Below are positions 16,196 through 25,354 of a DNA stretch of 64,000 nucleotides, one piece after another. Under the pieces are notes generated by a model, which saw nothing but the letters and a program-made list of their open reading frames with translations, had not been told where the DNA came from and ran no database searches. A program made the translations under genes and the position numbers. How positions within the stretch are numbered: the first letter of the stretch is position 1; each line of letters begins with the position of its first letter. Origin of the DNA: Paenibacillus oryzae (GTDB taxonomy: Bacteria; Bacillota; Bacilli; Paenibacillales; Paenibacillaceae); the NCBI RefSeq assembly GCF_001675045.1, contig NZ_LYPA01000028.1, positions 33,530-97,529 of the forward strand, given 5' to 3'.

Positions 16196-17239
16196 TTAAA
16201 GCTGAATCGTTTTCCCCAAGCGCGCCGATTGCGAAGCGGCTTCCATCAGCCGGGTCAGATCAAGCGCTGCGGCAAGGTTCGCGTCAGCGCGGGTTCCGCT
16301 TCGGATGTGATTCACCCATTGCGAAAAAGCGTTTGGCCGGGCTTCGGGCAAAGCGTATTCCTGCCATTGTTTGGCTTGTTCACCGCTTAACAGCGCGCTT
16401 TTGTACATCAGCATGCCATCCTTGGCGAAATAGATGGCGCTTCCTTCGGTACCGTGAAGCTCCAGCGTAAAGGGCGACGAGCGGTTGACAAAACCCGCTT
16501 CCACAATGCCGATTGCGCCGCTGCCGTATTGCAGCGTAACGACCGCGTTGTCTTCAACCTCCTTGCCGGTATAGTAGCCAAAAGCGGCACTGACGGAAGC
16601 CGGCATGCCGAGCAGCTGCCGCACTATCGTCATGGGATGGCAGCCGAGATCCATCATAGCGCCGCCGCCCGCTTCCGACAAAGTGAAAAATCCGTCCGGC
16701 AAATAACCGTTTGGCCCGGCCTCTGAAGGCAAGGCTCCGCTATGCGACAGCCGCGCGCGCGCCAGCGTCAGCCCGCCCAGCAGGCCGCTTTCTGCAAGCT
16801 CCTCCATCCCCAGCACAAATGGCAGGTTAAGACGCGGCAGCGATACAACCATCGCAACGCCGGCTTCGTCAGACGCCTGTATAATATCCACACAATCCGC
16901 TTCCGTCAGCGCAACAACCTTTTCCGTAAAAATAGCTTTGCCCGCTTTTGCGGCCGCCATCAGCACGCCAGGATGGCGCGTTGTCGCTTCGGTCACAATT
17001 ACGCCGTCAATGGAACGGTCCGCAAGAAGCTGCTCCAGGCTGCTGTAATAGGGGACTCCGCGCAGTGCCGCTTCCCGCTGGCCGCGCTGCGGGTCGTTGT
17101 CCCAAACGGCAGCCAGCTCGGTATCGGGATGCTCCATTGCAAGCTTGGCATAATCCGCGGCATGGACATGCCAGAAGCTGAGAACCGCAATACGCAGCCT
17201 GGATTGGCCTTTACCTTGACCCGTTAGCTCGTTCGGCAT
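16196..17239 (-). CDS. Gfo/Idh/MocA-family oxidoreductase 1
   Basis: A 347-residue NAD(P)-dependent dehydrogenase of the glucose-fructose oxidoreductase/inositol dehydrogenase family. The start at 17239 (MPNELTG) has AAGGAGG eight bases upstream. The Rossmann N terminus RIAVLSFWHVHAADYAKLA is unusual in lacking the standard GxGxxG. The FTEKVVAL segment carries the family Lys (EKP position, here EKV), and the C-terminal fold has GGGAMMDLGCHP. The substrate, likely a sugar or cyclitol, is unknown. It is 13 bases downstream of the second family member. Confidence 0.88.
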   Translation of the reverse strand: MPNELTGQGKGQSRLRIAVLSFWHVHAADYAKLAMEHPDTELAAVWDNDPQRGQREAALRGVPYYSSLEQLLADRSIDGVIVTEATTRHPGVLMAAAKAGKAIFTEKVVALTEADCVDIIQASDEAGVAMVVSLPRLNLPFVLGMEELAESGLLGGLTLARARLSHSGALPSEAGPNGYLPDGFFTLSEAGGGAMMDLGCHPMTIVRQLLGMPASVSAAFGYYTGKEVEDNAVVTLQYGSGAIGIVEAGFVNRSSPFTLELHGTEGSAIYFAKDGMLMYKSALLSGEQAKQWQEYALPEARPNAFSQWVNHIRSGTRADANLAAALDLTRLMEAASQSARLGKTIQL

Positions 17240-17252
17240 GGGAATAGCCTCC

Positions 17253-18335
17253 TTAGTCAAAATAGATCGCTTCGCCGGTCCGGGCCGATTCATAAATAGC
17301 CTCCAGCAGCTGAGATACGACCAAAGCTTGCTCCGGCGTTACAACCGGCTCGGTATCATTAACAACGGCGTCAATCCACATCCGTAATTCGACATCCTGC
17401 ATCGACTCGCGCTTGCCATCGTAGAAGTCAACGCCTTTGGGATCAAGCTTAAACTGTTTTTCATACAGCTTGCCGTAAGCTTCCCCGTTAATGCGCAGGC
17501 CGTCGGTCATGTCGGCCCCGGCTTCGGTGCCGCTTAACGTGCAACGCGCCTCGCGCGTATCCAGAGTATTGAGCGCCCAGCTTGATTCCAGCAGGATCGT
17601 AGCGCCATTTTTCATAATAATCATGCCAAAAGCGGAATCCTCCACCTTAAACTTGTCGGGGTCCCAGGGCCCCCAGGAATTGGCCGCGTTAGCGCGTTTG
17701 GACAGCTTATGGTAGGCGGAGCCCAATACAACGCTGGGCTCGTAGTTGTTCATAAGCCAAAGCGTCAAATCCAGCGCATGCGTGCCGATATCAATAAGCG
17801 GCCCGCCGCCTTGTTTTTCTTCATCCAGAAAAACGCCCCAGGTTGGCACGCCGCGTCTTCGAACCGCATGCGCCTTGGCAAAATAAATGTCGCCAAGCTC
17901 GCCTTCCTCGCACATTTTTTTGAGCAGGAGGCTGTCGGACCGGAAGCGGTTGTTATAGCCGATCGTCAGCTTTTTGCCGGTACGTTTGGCTGCCTCCAGC
18001 ATCAATGCGGCATCCGACGCTTTTTTGGCCATCGGCTTTTCGCACATGACATGTTTGCCTGCTTCAAGCGCTGCTATTGTGATTTCGGCATGACTGTCGT
18101 TAGCTGTACAAACATGCACAACCTCGATGTCTGGCTGTTTCAGCAGCTCCCGATAATCATCGTAAACCTTCGACTCCGGAGCGCCGAACTGCTCGGCTGC
18201 CTTTTGCGCCCGATCGATATAGATATCGCAAAAGGCGACAAGCTCAACCTGTTGCATTTTTGCAAGACTTGGCAAATGTTTGCCGTTTGCTATACCGCCA
18301 CACCCAATTATAGCGATTTTTACACGCCTGCTCAT
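17253..18335 (-). CDS. Gfo/Idh/MocA-family oxidoreductase 2
   Basis: A 360-residue NAD(P)-dependent dehydrogenase with a canonical N terminus KIAIIGCGGIANGKHLP, the catalytic CEKPMAKK motif (about 96-103) and GGGPLIDIGTHALDLTLWLM. The start at 18335 (MSRRVK) has AGGAGG seven bases upstream. With its neighbour and the AraC gene it forms a leftward operon divergent from a YesMN-type system, pointing to oxidation or epimerisation of an imported sugar derivative. Confidence 0.92.
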   Translation of the reverse strand: MSRRVKIAIIGCGGIANGKHLPSLAKMQQVELVAFCDIYIDRAQKAAEQFGAPESKVYDDYRELLKQPDIEVVHVCTANDSHAEITIAALEAGKHVMCEKPMAKKASDAALMLEAAKRTGKKLTIGYNNRFRSDSLLLKKMCEEGELGDIYFAKAHAVRRRGVPTWGVFLDEEKQGGGPLIDIGTHALDLTLWLMNNYEPSVVLGSAYHKLSKRANAANSWGPWDPDKFKVEDSAFGMIIMKNGATILLESSWALNTLDTREARCTLSGTEAGADMTDGLRINGEAYGKLYEKQFKLDPKGVDFYDGKRESMQDVELRMWIDAVVNDTEPVVTPEQALVVSQLLEAIYESARTGEAIYFD

Positions 18336-18563
18336 TCTGTTTCCTCCTAAGCATAACATATTCTCGCGCTCATTCTAGCACGAATAAAAGAGGGTAGTTA
18401 ATGAACGATTACGACAACATGGGGTGCACAATCGCGACAATCTTTTTCCTTACAGATTTTTTGTCATTATTTTGCCACAATCTCTCGAAAATACGGTATG
18501 ATACTTTCAAGATAAATCATAGGTACGCCGTAAGCAGACAGGGGGGAACGAGAGCTGTCCAGC

Positions 18564-20393
18564 ATGCGCCTTTGGAAGTGGCTGTGGAGCAGCGTAACAA
18601 ACAGCTTTAAGCTGAAGCTTCTCGGCAGTTTATTTTTTATCATTATCGTAGCCTTCGGCATTGCCAGCCTGTACACGTATCGGAGCAACCAGCTATTGTT
18701 CCGGGAAGAGCTGAGCAAGCAAGCGCGCATCATAAATCAGGAAGCGCTTTCAAAGCTTGAATTGAAGGTGCAGGAAATGAAACGCATTTCACAATTACTG
18801 GTGTTCAAGGGCGAAATTGAAGAGATGATTACCCGGTACAACCGTTACAAGGACAACGACAAATTTCAGCTTTATCTGGAAATGCAAAAAATAGACGAAA
18901 TGATCAATCAGCTCAGGTCCGAAGCGCCTTATATAACAGGCCTGTACATGCTCGATCCTGACGGCGAAACCGCCTATTACCGTTACAATACGCCGGCTAT
19001 CAATGAGCCGAACAAAAGCTCTCTGGATCGCGTCAGGCTCCAGCTTGCGGATACGTCGGGCGAGCTGATCTGGATGCGAATGCCTCTGCCGAGCGAAATC
19101 GAACCGGACGGCTTTCGCAATACGATCGTTGCAGCCAGGTGGATGATCAACAGCTTTCAGCAGCGGTACGGCATGCTCGTCATGTCCATTGACGAGTCTT
19201 ATCTGGCGGAAGGGCTAAGGGAGCTGACTAAAGACGGCACGGGCATGGTTTATTTGTTCAACCATTCCAACGAACTGCTGTATGCCAATGACAAATCCAT
19301 TAGCGAAACAGAGCTGAAGGATATCCGGGAGGCGCAAAATTCCAGCATTATTGCAGGAAGGCTGTTGTCGCGCAGCGAATCGCTTAATCCGCCGACCGAC
19401 TCTTTTTTGCTGGTCAGCTCCCGATCTCTAGACAATATCGAAGAACAAAACCGCCGTATCGCGGAAAACATTATTATCGCCGGCTTGCTGATCGCTTTTG
19501 TTGCGTGTTTGTTAATCGTGTTGACGCTGGAGCGGTTGCTGCTTCCGCTTGCCGATTTGCTAAAGGGGCTACAGCGGCTGCGCTCCGGAAAATTTGAAAC
19601 GAGGGTCAAGGTTGGCACCAAGGATGAGCTGGCTTATATCGGCGAAAGCTTCAATGCGATGGCGGAGCATGTCGAAGGGCTGATCAAAAAGGTCTACATG
19701 ACGCAGCTTAGCGAACGGGATGCGGAGCTTAAGGCGCTTCAGGCGCAGCTTAATCCGCATTTTCTGCACAATTTTTTCAACGAGGTGTACTGGAAGCTGC
19801 ACTTGCAGGGACAAAAGGATACGGCCTCGCTGATTGCGGCAGTGTCGGAAATATTGAAGCATTCGCTTATGCCGGTCCATATGCCTGCCACCGTGGAGGA
19901 GGAGCTGAAGCAAATCCGCAATTACGTCAAAATTCAGGCTGAGCTGTTCGAGACGGATTTTGAATTCACCATTCATGCTGATGATGCGGCGTTAAGGGGC
20001 CAAATGATGCGGTCGCTGCTTCAGCCGCTGGTCGAAAATGTGTTTATGCATGCCTTCCGCAACCAGCTTGGCCATAAGGTACTGGAAATCCGCGTCCGGG
20101 AAAAGGAGGGGTTTCTGTGCATCGAAATCAGTGATAACGGATGCGGCATGGAGCAGGAGCAGATCAACAAGCTGCTTAAGGGCGAGGAACCCCCAATAGG
20201 CCAGAATCGGCGCGAAAGCATTGGCGTCCGCAATGTCGCCAGACGAATACAGCTGCTGCACGGCGAGCCCTGCAGGCTGGAAATCGACAGCAAGCCAGGC
20301 TCTGGAACCGTTATGCGTCTTTATTTGCCGCTGACAGGAAATTTGGAAACAGCTGCATTCGGAAGAACCATTTCCACCACGTCGGACTCCTGA
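18564..20393 (+). CDS. YesM-type sensor histidine kinase
   Basis: A 609-residue membrane kinase. It has one N-terminal membrane segment (about 20-40), a large extracellular sensor region to about 300, a second segment, a HAMP linker, then the His_kinase domain with AQLNPHFLHNFF (His about 399), the N box PLVENVFMHAF (about 490) and G box SDNGCGM (about 523). This is the class that partners YesN-like AraC-type response regulators for sugar uptake. ATG 18564 lacks a close ribosome site; GGGGGG is 18 bases upstream, so the start is uncertain. Confidence 0.9.
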   Translation: MRLWKWLWSSVTNSFKLKLLGSLFFIIIVAFGIASLYTYRSNQLLFREELSKQARIINQEALSKLELKVQEMKRISQLLVFKGEIEEMITRYNRYKDNDKFQLYLEMQKIDEMINQLRSEAPYITGLYMLDPDGETAYYRYNTPAINEPNKSSLDRVRLQLADTSGELIWMRMPLPSEIEPDGFRNTIVAARWMINSFQQRYGMLVMSIDESYLAEGLRELTKDGTGMVYLFNHSNELLYANDKSISETELKDIREAQNSSIIAGRLLSRSESLNPPTDSFLLVSSRSLDNIEEQNRRIAENIIIAGLLIAFVACLLIVLTLERLLLPLADLLKGLQRLRSGKFETRVKVGTKDELAYIGESFNAMAEHVEGLIKKVYMTQLSERDAELKALQAQLNPHFLHNFFNEVYWKLHLQGQKDTASLIAAVSEILKHSLMPVHMPATVEEELKQIRNYVKIQAELFETDFEFTIHADDAALRGQMMRSLLQPLVENVFMHAFRNQLGHKVLEIRVREKEGFLCIEISDNGCGMEQEQINKLLKGEEPPIGQNRRESIGVRNVARRIQLLHGEPCRLEIDSKPGSGTVMRLYLPLTGNLETAAFGRTISTTSDS

Positions 20394-20437
20394 CAATACA
20401 CATTAATTGGCGTCTATTTCGAAGGGAGAGAAGCAGG

Positions 20438-21193
20438 ATGAGCTATGGAAATGCAATGGTTGTAGAGGACCAGTATCATTTTCGCAAAGGTCTCGTCAAA
20501 ATGATTCAGGAGAGCGAGCATAATTGGCAGGTTGTCAGCGAGGCAAGCAACGGGCTTGATGCCTTAAAAATGCTGGAGGTGCATAAGCCGGATCTTGTGC
20601 TGACCGATATTCGGATGCCCGCAATGGACGGCATTGAGTTTGTGACTCAAATACGACGGATGCACCCCGATATGATCGTTGTTTTTTTGACCGGCTACAA
20701 GCAATTTGATTACGCGCAAGCGGCCATCAAGCTTGGCGTTATGGATTTTCTGGTCAAGCCGTGCACGGAGGAGGATGTACGCGCCATGCTGGACATGGCG
20801 ACGGAAAGATTCCAGGCCAGCCAGTCCCGGGAAGCAAAGGAGGGAGAGGCTCATCCCTCACGAAAGCTCGACGGGGCGATCGGCAAAGCTATTTCATATG
20901 TCGACATGCATTTTGCCGACGATTGCCGAATGACGGAGGTCGCTGGGCATGTACGCCTTAACCCCAGCTATTTCAGCATGCTGTTCAAGAAGGAAACAGG
21001 GGAGAGCTTTACGGGCTACGTTACGCGCTACCGGATGGAGAAGGCGCTGAACCTGCTGCGAACAACGGATATGAAGGTGCTTGAAATAGCCCGCGTAACG
21101 GGCTTTGGGGAACCGAACTATTTTACAAACGTGTTCCGGCAGCATTACAAGCTTTCTCCCAAGGAATGGCGCAGGCAGCATAGCGAGCTGTAA
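20438..21193 (+). CDS. YesN-type response regulator (REC + AraC HTH)
   Basis: A 251-residue protein. An N-terminal receiver domain has the acidic pair VVEDQ, phospho-acceptor Asp in LTDIRMP (about 56) and Lys in VKPC (about 107). The C-terminal roughly 95 residues are an AraC helix-turn-helix (MTEVAGHVRLNPSYFSMLFK...). It follows the kinase gene by 44 bases and precedes a solute-binding lipoprotein gene by 35, as in classical YesMN-lpl transport loci. It should activate transport genes nearby. Confidence 0.92.
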   Translation: MSYGNAMVVEDQYHFRKGLVKMIQESEHNWQVVSEASNGLDALKMLEVHKPDLVLTDIRMPAMDGIEFVTQIRRMHPDMIVVFLTGYKQFDYAQAAIKLGVMDFLVKPCTEEDVRAMLDMATERFQASQSREAKEGEAHPSRKLDGAIGKAISYVDMHFADDCRMTEVAGHVRLNPSYFSMLFKKETGESFTGYVTRYRMEKALNLLRTTDMKVLEIARVTGFGEPNYFTNVFRQHYKLSPKEWRRQHSEL

Positions 21194-21228
21194 GGACAGA
21201 CACGGTAACAGGGACAGGAGGTCGCTTT

Positions 21229-22887
21229 ATGGGCTATACTAACAAGCAGATCATCGGCATTACGGCCATGTGCGCCATCGCAGCGATCATTGCCGGCTGC
21301 AGCGTTTTGTTCCGCGAGGACGGGGGCGGCAGTGAACGCAGGGCCGATAACCGGGGCAAGGTATCCGTTGGCGTGCAGGACAGGGGCGGGGTTGCTTCCT
21401 CTGAAGGCTCGTACGAGCAAAACCGCTGGACGAGGTGGATTATGGCCAATGCTCCCGTCAACGTTAAATTCGTCCCCGTCCTGCGCAGCGAATCGAAAAA
21501 GCTGCTTAACGTTATGCTGGCTTCAGGCTCCGCACCGGATATTATCAACGAAACAAACGCTCCGTTTCGCAACAATTTGTACGAGCAAGGAAGGCTGCTG
21601 CCGCTGGACGATCTGCTCCAGTACATGCCGAATTACGCCAGGCTGCTGGAGGAGCATCCGCAGCTGCGCCTGGCGGGCACAAAATCGGATGGCAAGCTGT
21701 ACGAAATCGGCCGCGTTAATGAGGCGAATCCGCTGCATGTCTTGTTTATTCGCCAGGATTGGCTGGATAAGCTTGGATTAAATACGCCCAAAACGACAGA
21801 GGAGCTGCTGGCCGTTGCGAAGGCTTTTGCCCAGCGAGATCCGGACAGCAACGGGAAAGAGGATACGCTGGGTTTAAATATCAGCTACGCCTCCGACGGA
21901 GCCGTCAATGAAATGTTCGGCATCCAGCAGGATCATAGCTGGGGCCTCCGGGAAGGCCGCGTCATCCGGCAATGGGACAAGGAGCTGGCGGCTCTTAGAT
22001 TCAAAAAAGCTCTCTATGACGCTGGAGCAATTGACCGGGATTTCATACGGGACAAGGACGGAAGCAAAGCAAAGCAAGATTTTATTGCGGGCAAGCTTGG
22101 CATTTACGTCAATTACAGCATGAACTGGTTTGAATTTACGACAAGGGATCTTGTTTCACTCCATCGCAATGACCCCTCCGCGGTGGTTGTTCCGCTGGAA
22201 TATCCAGCTTCTCCGTTTGGCCGCTATACGGGAGCCATCGACAACCCTTACCAAATGACGACTGTATTCAATGTGGCGATGAAGGACCCCCTTGCGGCAG
22301 CGCAATACATCAATTTTATTCTGGAGCCGGATACGTCAAACCGGCTGTTCAAGGGCGAGGAGGGCGTCCATTGGATCGCTTCCTCTGAAGCCGGAGGTTG
22401 TCCCGTCTATACGAACGATTTGAAATGGCGCACGGAAGTGGGATTTGCCGCCGCTTACGGCCTGTTCCTGAGCAGAGGGACGGAAAAATGTCATTTTGTC
22501 AAAAACCAGTTTAACCCCAAGGATGACATTCAACGGAAGGGACTGGAGATGTACAAGGAAGCATACAAGCTGTACCTGGACCCTGAAAAGGAATATCCCG
22601 GACTGACGCTTGGCGACCATGTGCCGGGACTGCCGATCGAGCTGGACGAAATCCGGATAAAGGCGCTTAAGGAAACAACCGATTTGTATATAAAAGCAAT
22701 CGTAAGCGGGGAGCAATATAGCGCGGAGCAAGCCGTGGAGGACGCAAAAGCGGCTTGGGCGGCGATCGGCGGAGAGCGCATCGTGTCCTATATGAACGAA
22801 TGGTATGACGCCAACAAGGAAACAGCCTTTCTTGCCGACGATGTCTGGACAATCGTCGCCAAGCAAACAAAACTTTCTGAGCAGTAG
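21229..22887 (+). CDS. extracellular solute-binding lipoprotein (LplA-type) 1
   Basis: A 552-residue protein with a lipobox AIIAGCS (about 20-26). The mature region has the layout of large family-1 sugar-binding proteins of Paenibacillus (MLASGSAPDIINETN, EELLAVAKAFAQRDPDSNGKEDT with its DPDSNGK calcium-like loop, and LEPDTSNRLFKGEEGVHW). AGGAGG is near ATG 21229. No permease gene follows directly; the nearest permeases are at 25.4-27.2 kb, beyond a MerR/MFS pair, so it may supply those or another system. Confidence 0.9.
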   Translation: MGYTNKQIIGITAMCAIAAIIAGCSVLFREDGGGSERRADNRGKVSVGVQDRGGVASSEGSYEQNRWTRWIMANAPVNVKFVPVLRSESKKLLNVMLASGSAPDIINETNAPFRNNLYEQGRLLPLDDLLQYMPNYARLLEEHPQLRLAGTKSDGKLYEIGRVNEANPLHVLFIRQDWLDKLGLNTPKTTEELLAVAKAFAQRDPDSNGKEDTLGLNISYASDGAVNEMFGIQQDHSWGLREGRVIRQWDKELAALRFKKALYDAGAIDRDFIRDKDGSKAKQDFIAGKLGIYVNYSMNWFEFTTRDLVSLHRNDPSAVVVPLEYPASPFGRYTGAIDNPYQMTTVFNVAMKDPLAAAQYINFILEPDTSNRLFKGEEGVHWIASSEAGGCPVYTNDLKWRTEVGFAAAYGLFLSRGTEKCHFVKNQFNPKDDIQRKGLEMYKEAYKLYLDPEKEYPGLTLGDHVPGLPIELDEIRIKALKETTDLYIKAIVSGEQYSAEQAVEDAKAAWAAIGGERIVSYMNEWYDANKETAFLADDVWTIVAKQTKLSEQ

Positions 22888-22900
22888 CTAATTTCTGCTC

Positions 22901-22932
22901 TTGACTTTCCCCTGCACGGGAAACTGTATACT
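22901..22932 (+). promoter_or_regulatory. MerR-type promoter with 20-bp spacer and operator
   Basis: -35 TTGACT (22901-22906) and -10 TATACT (22927-22932) are separated by 20 bp, too long for normal RNA polymerase contact. The spacer region contains TTTCCC-CTGCAC-GGGAAA (22906-22923), an inverted repeat. This over-long spacer with central dyad is the hallmark of promoters activated by MerR proteins. Confidence 0.8.
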
Positions 22933-22962
22933 TGCCTTAACAAGTGGATTGGAGGTGATATT

Positions 22963-23799
22963 TTGTTTAAAATCAGCGAGTTTTCCAGACTGAGCAAGGC
23001 CTCCTTAAAAACCTTGCGCTATTATGACCAGATCGGCATTTTAAAGCCGAGAAGGGTGGATCATGACTCCGGTTATCGCTATTATTCCGCGGATCAGCTT
23101 TTGGAGCTTAACCGAATTCTCGTGTACAAGGAATTGGGCTTTACCCTGCCGCAGATTAGCCAGCTGCTCCAGGAGGACATCACCCTGGAAAACATTCAAG
23201 GGATGTTTAAGCTGAAAAGAAGCGAAATCCAGCAAATTATCGATACCGAGCAAGCGAGGCTGGCCAGAATCGAGCAGCGTATCGGGCTGATCGAAAGGGA
23301 GGGGCAGCTCGAAACGGGCCAGGAAATCAGAGTAACCGCGGAGGAAGCCAAGCTGTTTCTTTTCCAGAAGGCTTACGGTCGAGAAGAGGACATTCCTGTT
23401 TTGATTCGTGAAGCCGAACCTTTAGTAACAAAGGAAATAAGACAGTTGATTCAGGGGCCCCAGGTTGTGCTGTGGAGGGATGTAGATGGAAAAGAAGACG
23501 AGTTTGAATTCGAGGTCGGATATTATTTGACAAGCGAGCCGCGCTCCTATCCGGACCCGTTTCAGCTGCGTACTCTTCCCCCCGAGCCGATGATGGCCGC
23601 AATGGCTTTTCATTCCAACTCCAAGTTCGATGGCGCGGCCTGCGTTCATTTAGCCAAATGGATTGAAAACAGCAACTATGAAATCAAGGAAAACGAATAC
23701 GGCAGGGAGCTGTATCTCCCGTTGTCTCCGGGACAAGAGGCACAATTTATCGAAATTCAAATCCCGATTGGGAATAGAAAGCTAGAAATAGGTAACTGA
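22963..23799 (+). CDS. MerR-family regulator with GyrI-like effector domain
   Basis: A 278-residue protein from TTG 22963 with GGAGGTG five bases upstream. The N terminus is a MerR winged helix (FKISEFSRLSKASLKTLRYYDQIGILKP... SGYRYYSADQLLELNRI), followed by a dimerisation helix (about 75-110) and a GyrI/BmrR-like ligand-binding domain (about 115-275). BmrR-type proteins bind cationic drugs and activate efflux genes. It sits 15 bases upstream of an MFS transporter and its own promoter has the MerR dyad, so drug-induced activation of both is likely. Confidence 0.92.
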   Translation: MFKISEFSRLSKASLKTLRYYDQIGILKPRRVDHDSGYRYYSADQLLELNRILVYKELGFTLPQISQLLQEDITLENIQGMFKLKRSEIQQIIDTEQARLARIEQRIGLIEREGQLETGQEIRVTAEEAKLFLFQKAYGREEDIPVLIREAEPLVTKEIRQLIQGPQVVLWRDVDGKEDEFEFEVGYYLTSEPRSYPDPFQLRTLPPEPMMAAMAFHSNSKFDGAACVHLAKWIENSNYEIKENEYGRELYLPLSPGQEAQFIEIQIPIGNRKLEIGN

Positions 23800-23814
23800 A
23801 GAAGGTGGAGTGGA

Positions 23815-24999
23815 TTGAAAAATAAAGGAATCATCTATGTTCTGGCACTGGCTGTTTTTCTGATCGGTACCATTGAATATATTATTACCGGCGTTATTGA
23901 GCTAATTGCCACGGACCTGGAGGTAACAACCTCCAAAGCCGGGCTGCTGGTTACGGTGTTTGCTCTCGCGGCAGCCGTCATCGCCCCGATTTTGATTACT
24001 CTTACGATTAATGCAGACCGCAAGAAGCTGCTCCTGACTACGCTCAGCATCTTTATAGCCAGCAACGCTCTCATGCTGCTGAAGCTTTCCTTTGAAGCAA
24101 TGATCTGGATACGTATTATTCAAGGAGCCAGCGGAGGAATCTCGACCGTTGTTGCAATGGCTGTGGCGACGCGTCTTGTTGAAAAGGAAAAACGGGGCAG
24201 CGCCATTGGCATTATTTTGATGGGGCTTAGCAGCTCTCTGGTGCTCGGTGTTCCCATCGGCACCTTTTTTAGTGAAATGTTTGGCTGGAGAGCCTTGTTT
24301 ATTATAGTTGGCTTATTAAGCATTCTCCCATTGCTCATTATCTTCAAAAAGATTCCGTCGATCAAAGAAGACGATAATATTACGCTTGGGATGCAGCTCT
24401 CCATGCTGAAAAGCCCGGCCATTCTGACTGCCTTGGCGATTACGTTGTTTTATGTGGGCGGCTACGCCACATTGTTTACGTACATTACGCCATTCCTGCA
24501 GGCATCATCGACTCTTTCCATGACCGAGATTAGCGGTATTTTGTTTCTGGCTGGCATTTGCAGCTTCGTAGGCTCCAAGGCAGGCGGGCAATTGGCCGAT
24601 GCAAAGGGGTCAACATTCACTATTTATCTGGGGCTCCTGCTGCAGGGAGCAACTCTTATGTTGTTTGCTGTAGCGGGCGTCAATCTTCTGGTGCTTGTTA
24701 TCGTGCTAATGGTTTTTATGCTGGCGACATGGAGTATTTCTCCGGCCCAGCAGCTTTATCTGGTTACGCTAGCGCCTCGAAATCCAGATATTGCCCTTAG
24801 TGTAAATACCTCGTTTATTCAATTCGGGTTTGCTCTGGGCTCCGGTTTAGGCGGGTTTGTCATTAGCCGCACATCTGTTCTATATTTAAACTGGCTAGGC
24901 TTTGGCGCTGTATGCCTGGCTTTACTGCTTGCCATTTTGCTATTTACAAAAGCCGGCGGCAAAACAAAAAGCAGCTTGCAAGCCAAACAGCTTCCTTGA
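23815..24999 (+). CDS. MFS efflux transporter (DHA1 type)
   Basis: A 394-residue transporter with about 12 hydrophobic segments, starting at TTG 23815 (AAGGTGGAG upstream). DHA1 features include the loop after helix 2 (LTINADRKKLLL) and RIIQGASGGISTVVAMAVATRLVEKEKRGSAIG around helices 4-5. The set resembles arabinose-efflux/Bmr-like drug exporters. It is co-directional with and 15 bases after the MerR gene and followed by a strong terminator, making a two-gene efflux operon. Confidence 0.9.
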   Translation: MKNKGIIYVLALAVFLIGTIEYIITGVIELIATDLEVTTSKAGLLVTVFALAAAVIAPILITLTINADRKKLLLTTLSIFIASNALMLLKLSFEAMIWIRIIQGASGGISTVVAMAVATRLVEKEKRGSAIGIILMGLSSSLVLGVPIGTFFSEMFGWRALFIIVGLLSILPLLIIFKKIPSIKEDDNITLGMQLSMLKSPAILTALAITLFYVGGYATLFTYITPFLQASSTLSMTEISGILFLAGICSFVGSKAGGQLADAKGSTFTIYLGLLLQGATLMLFAVAGVNLLVLVIVLMVFMLATWSISPAQQLYLVTLAPRNPDIALSVNTSFIQFGFALGSGLGGFVISRTSVLYLNWLGFGAVCLALLLAILLFTKAGGKTKSSLQAKQLP

Positions 25000-25066
25000 T
25001 GGGGCGAGGATCATCGTTAGCCGGAAATTAACTCTGCAATCGATAGCCAACCTGTTTTAACCAAAC

Positions 25067-25113
25067 AACGGCAGTCCGGGACTTTTTTCAGGTCTTTGGG
25101 CTGTCGTTTTTTT
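25067..25113 (+). terminator. terminator of MerR/MFS operon
   Basis: AACGGCAGTCC (25067-25077) pairs with GGGCTGTCGTT (25098-25108) over 11 bp including two G-U pairs, followed by a run of seven T. Confidence 0.8.
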
Positions 25114-25281
25114 GCGGCGGTAATGTAAATATGGCTCTCAACCTAATAATATTATAGTTTTTCAAGTGCCTTCCCGATAGCTGCCCAACCTCTCCAAATC
25201 CCCGTAAAGCCTTGATGCTACGCGTTTATTCCACGTTCTCGATACCCGAAAAACATTCAAAACCACCCGATATATTTATAG

Positions 25282-25310
25282 TTGAATCCCCCTATGGGCT
25301 CCCCTAGAAT
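25282..25310 (+). promoter_or_regulatory. promoter of sugar ABC permease operon
   Basis: -35 TTGAAT (25282-25287) and -10 TAGAAT (25305-25310) are exactly 17 bp apart, 45 bases before ATG 25355. Confidence 0.6.
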
Positions 25311-25354
25311 CGTAGTTAAGAAAGCGGATTCATAACGTTGGAGGGGGATAAAGG

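Larger units (their letters stand above)
25000..25354. other. intergenic region between efflux and sugar-transport operons
   Basis: It holds the terminator of the MFS gene (25067-25113) and the promoter of the permease operon (25282-25310), both listed separately. Nothing else was recognised; the roughly 165 bases between them are AT-rich with no coding signal. Confidence 0.6.

Noticed and set aside
22336..22866. 176-codon minus-strand frame opposite binding protein 1
   Set aside because: Same reason: antisense shadow of a well-supported gene.
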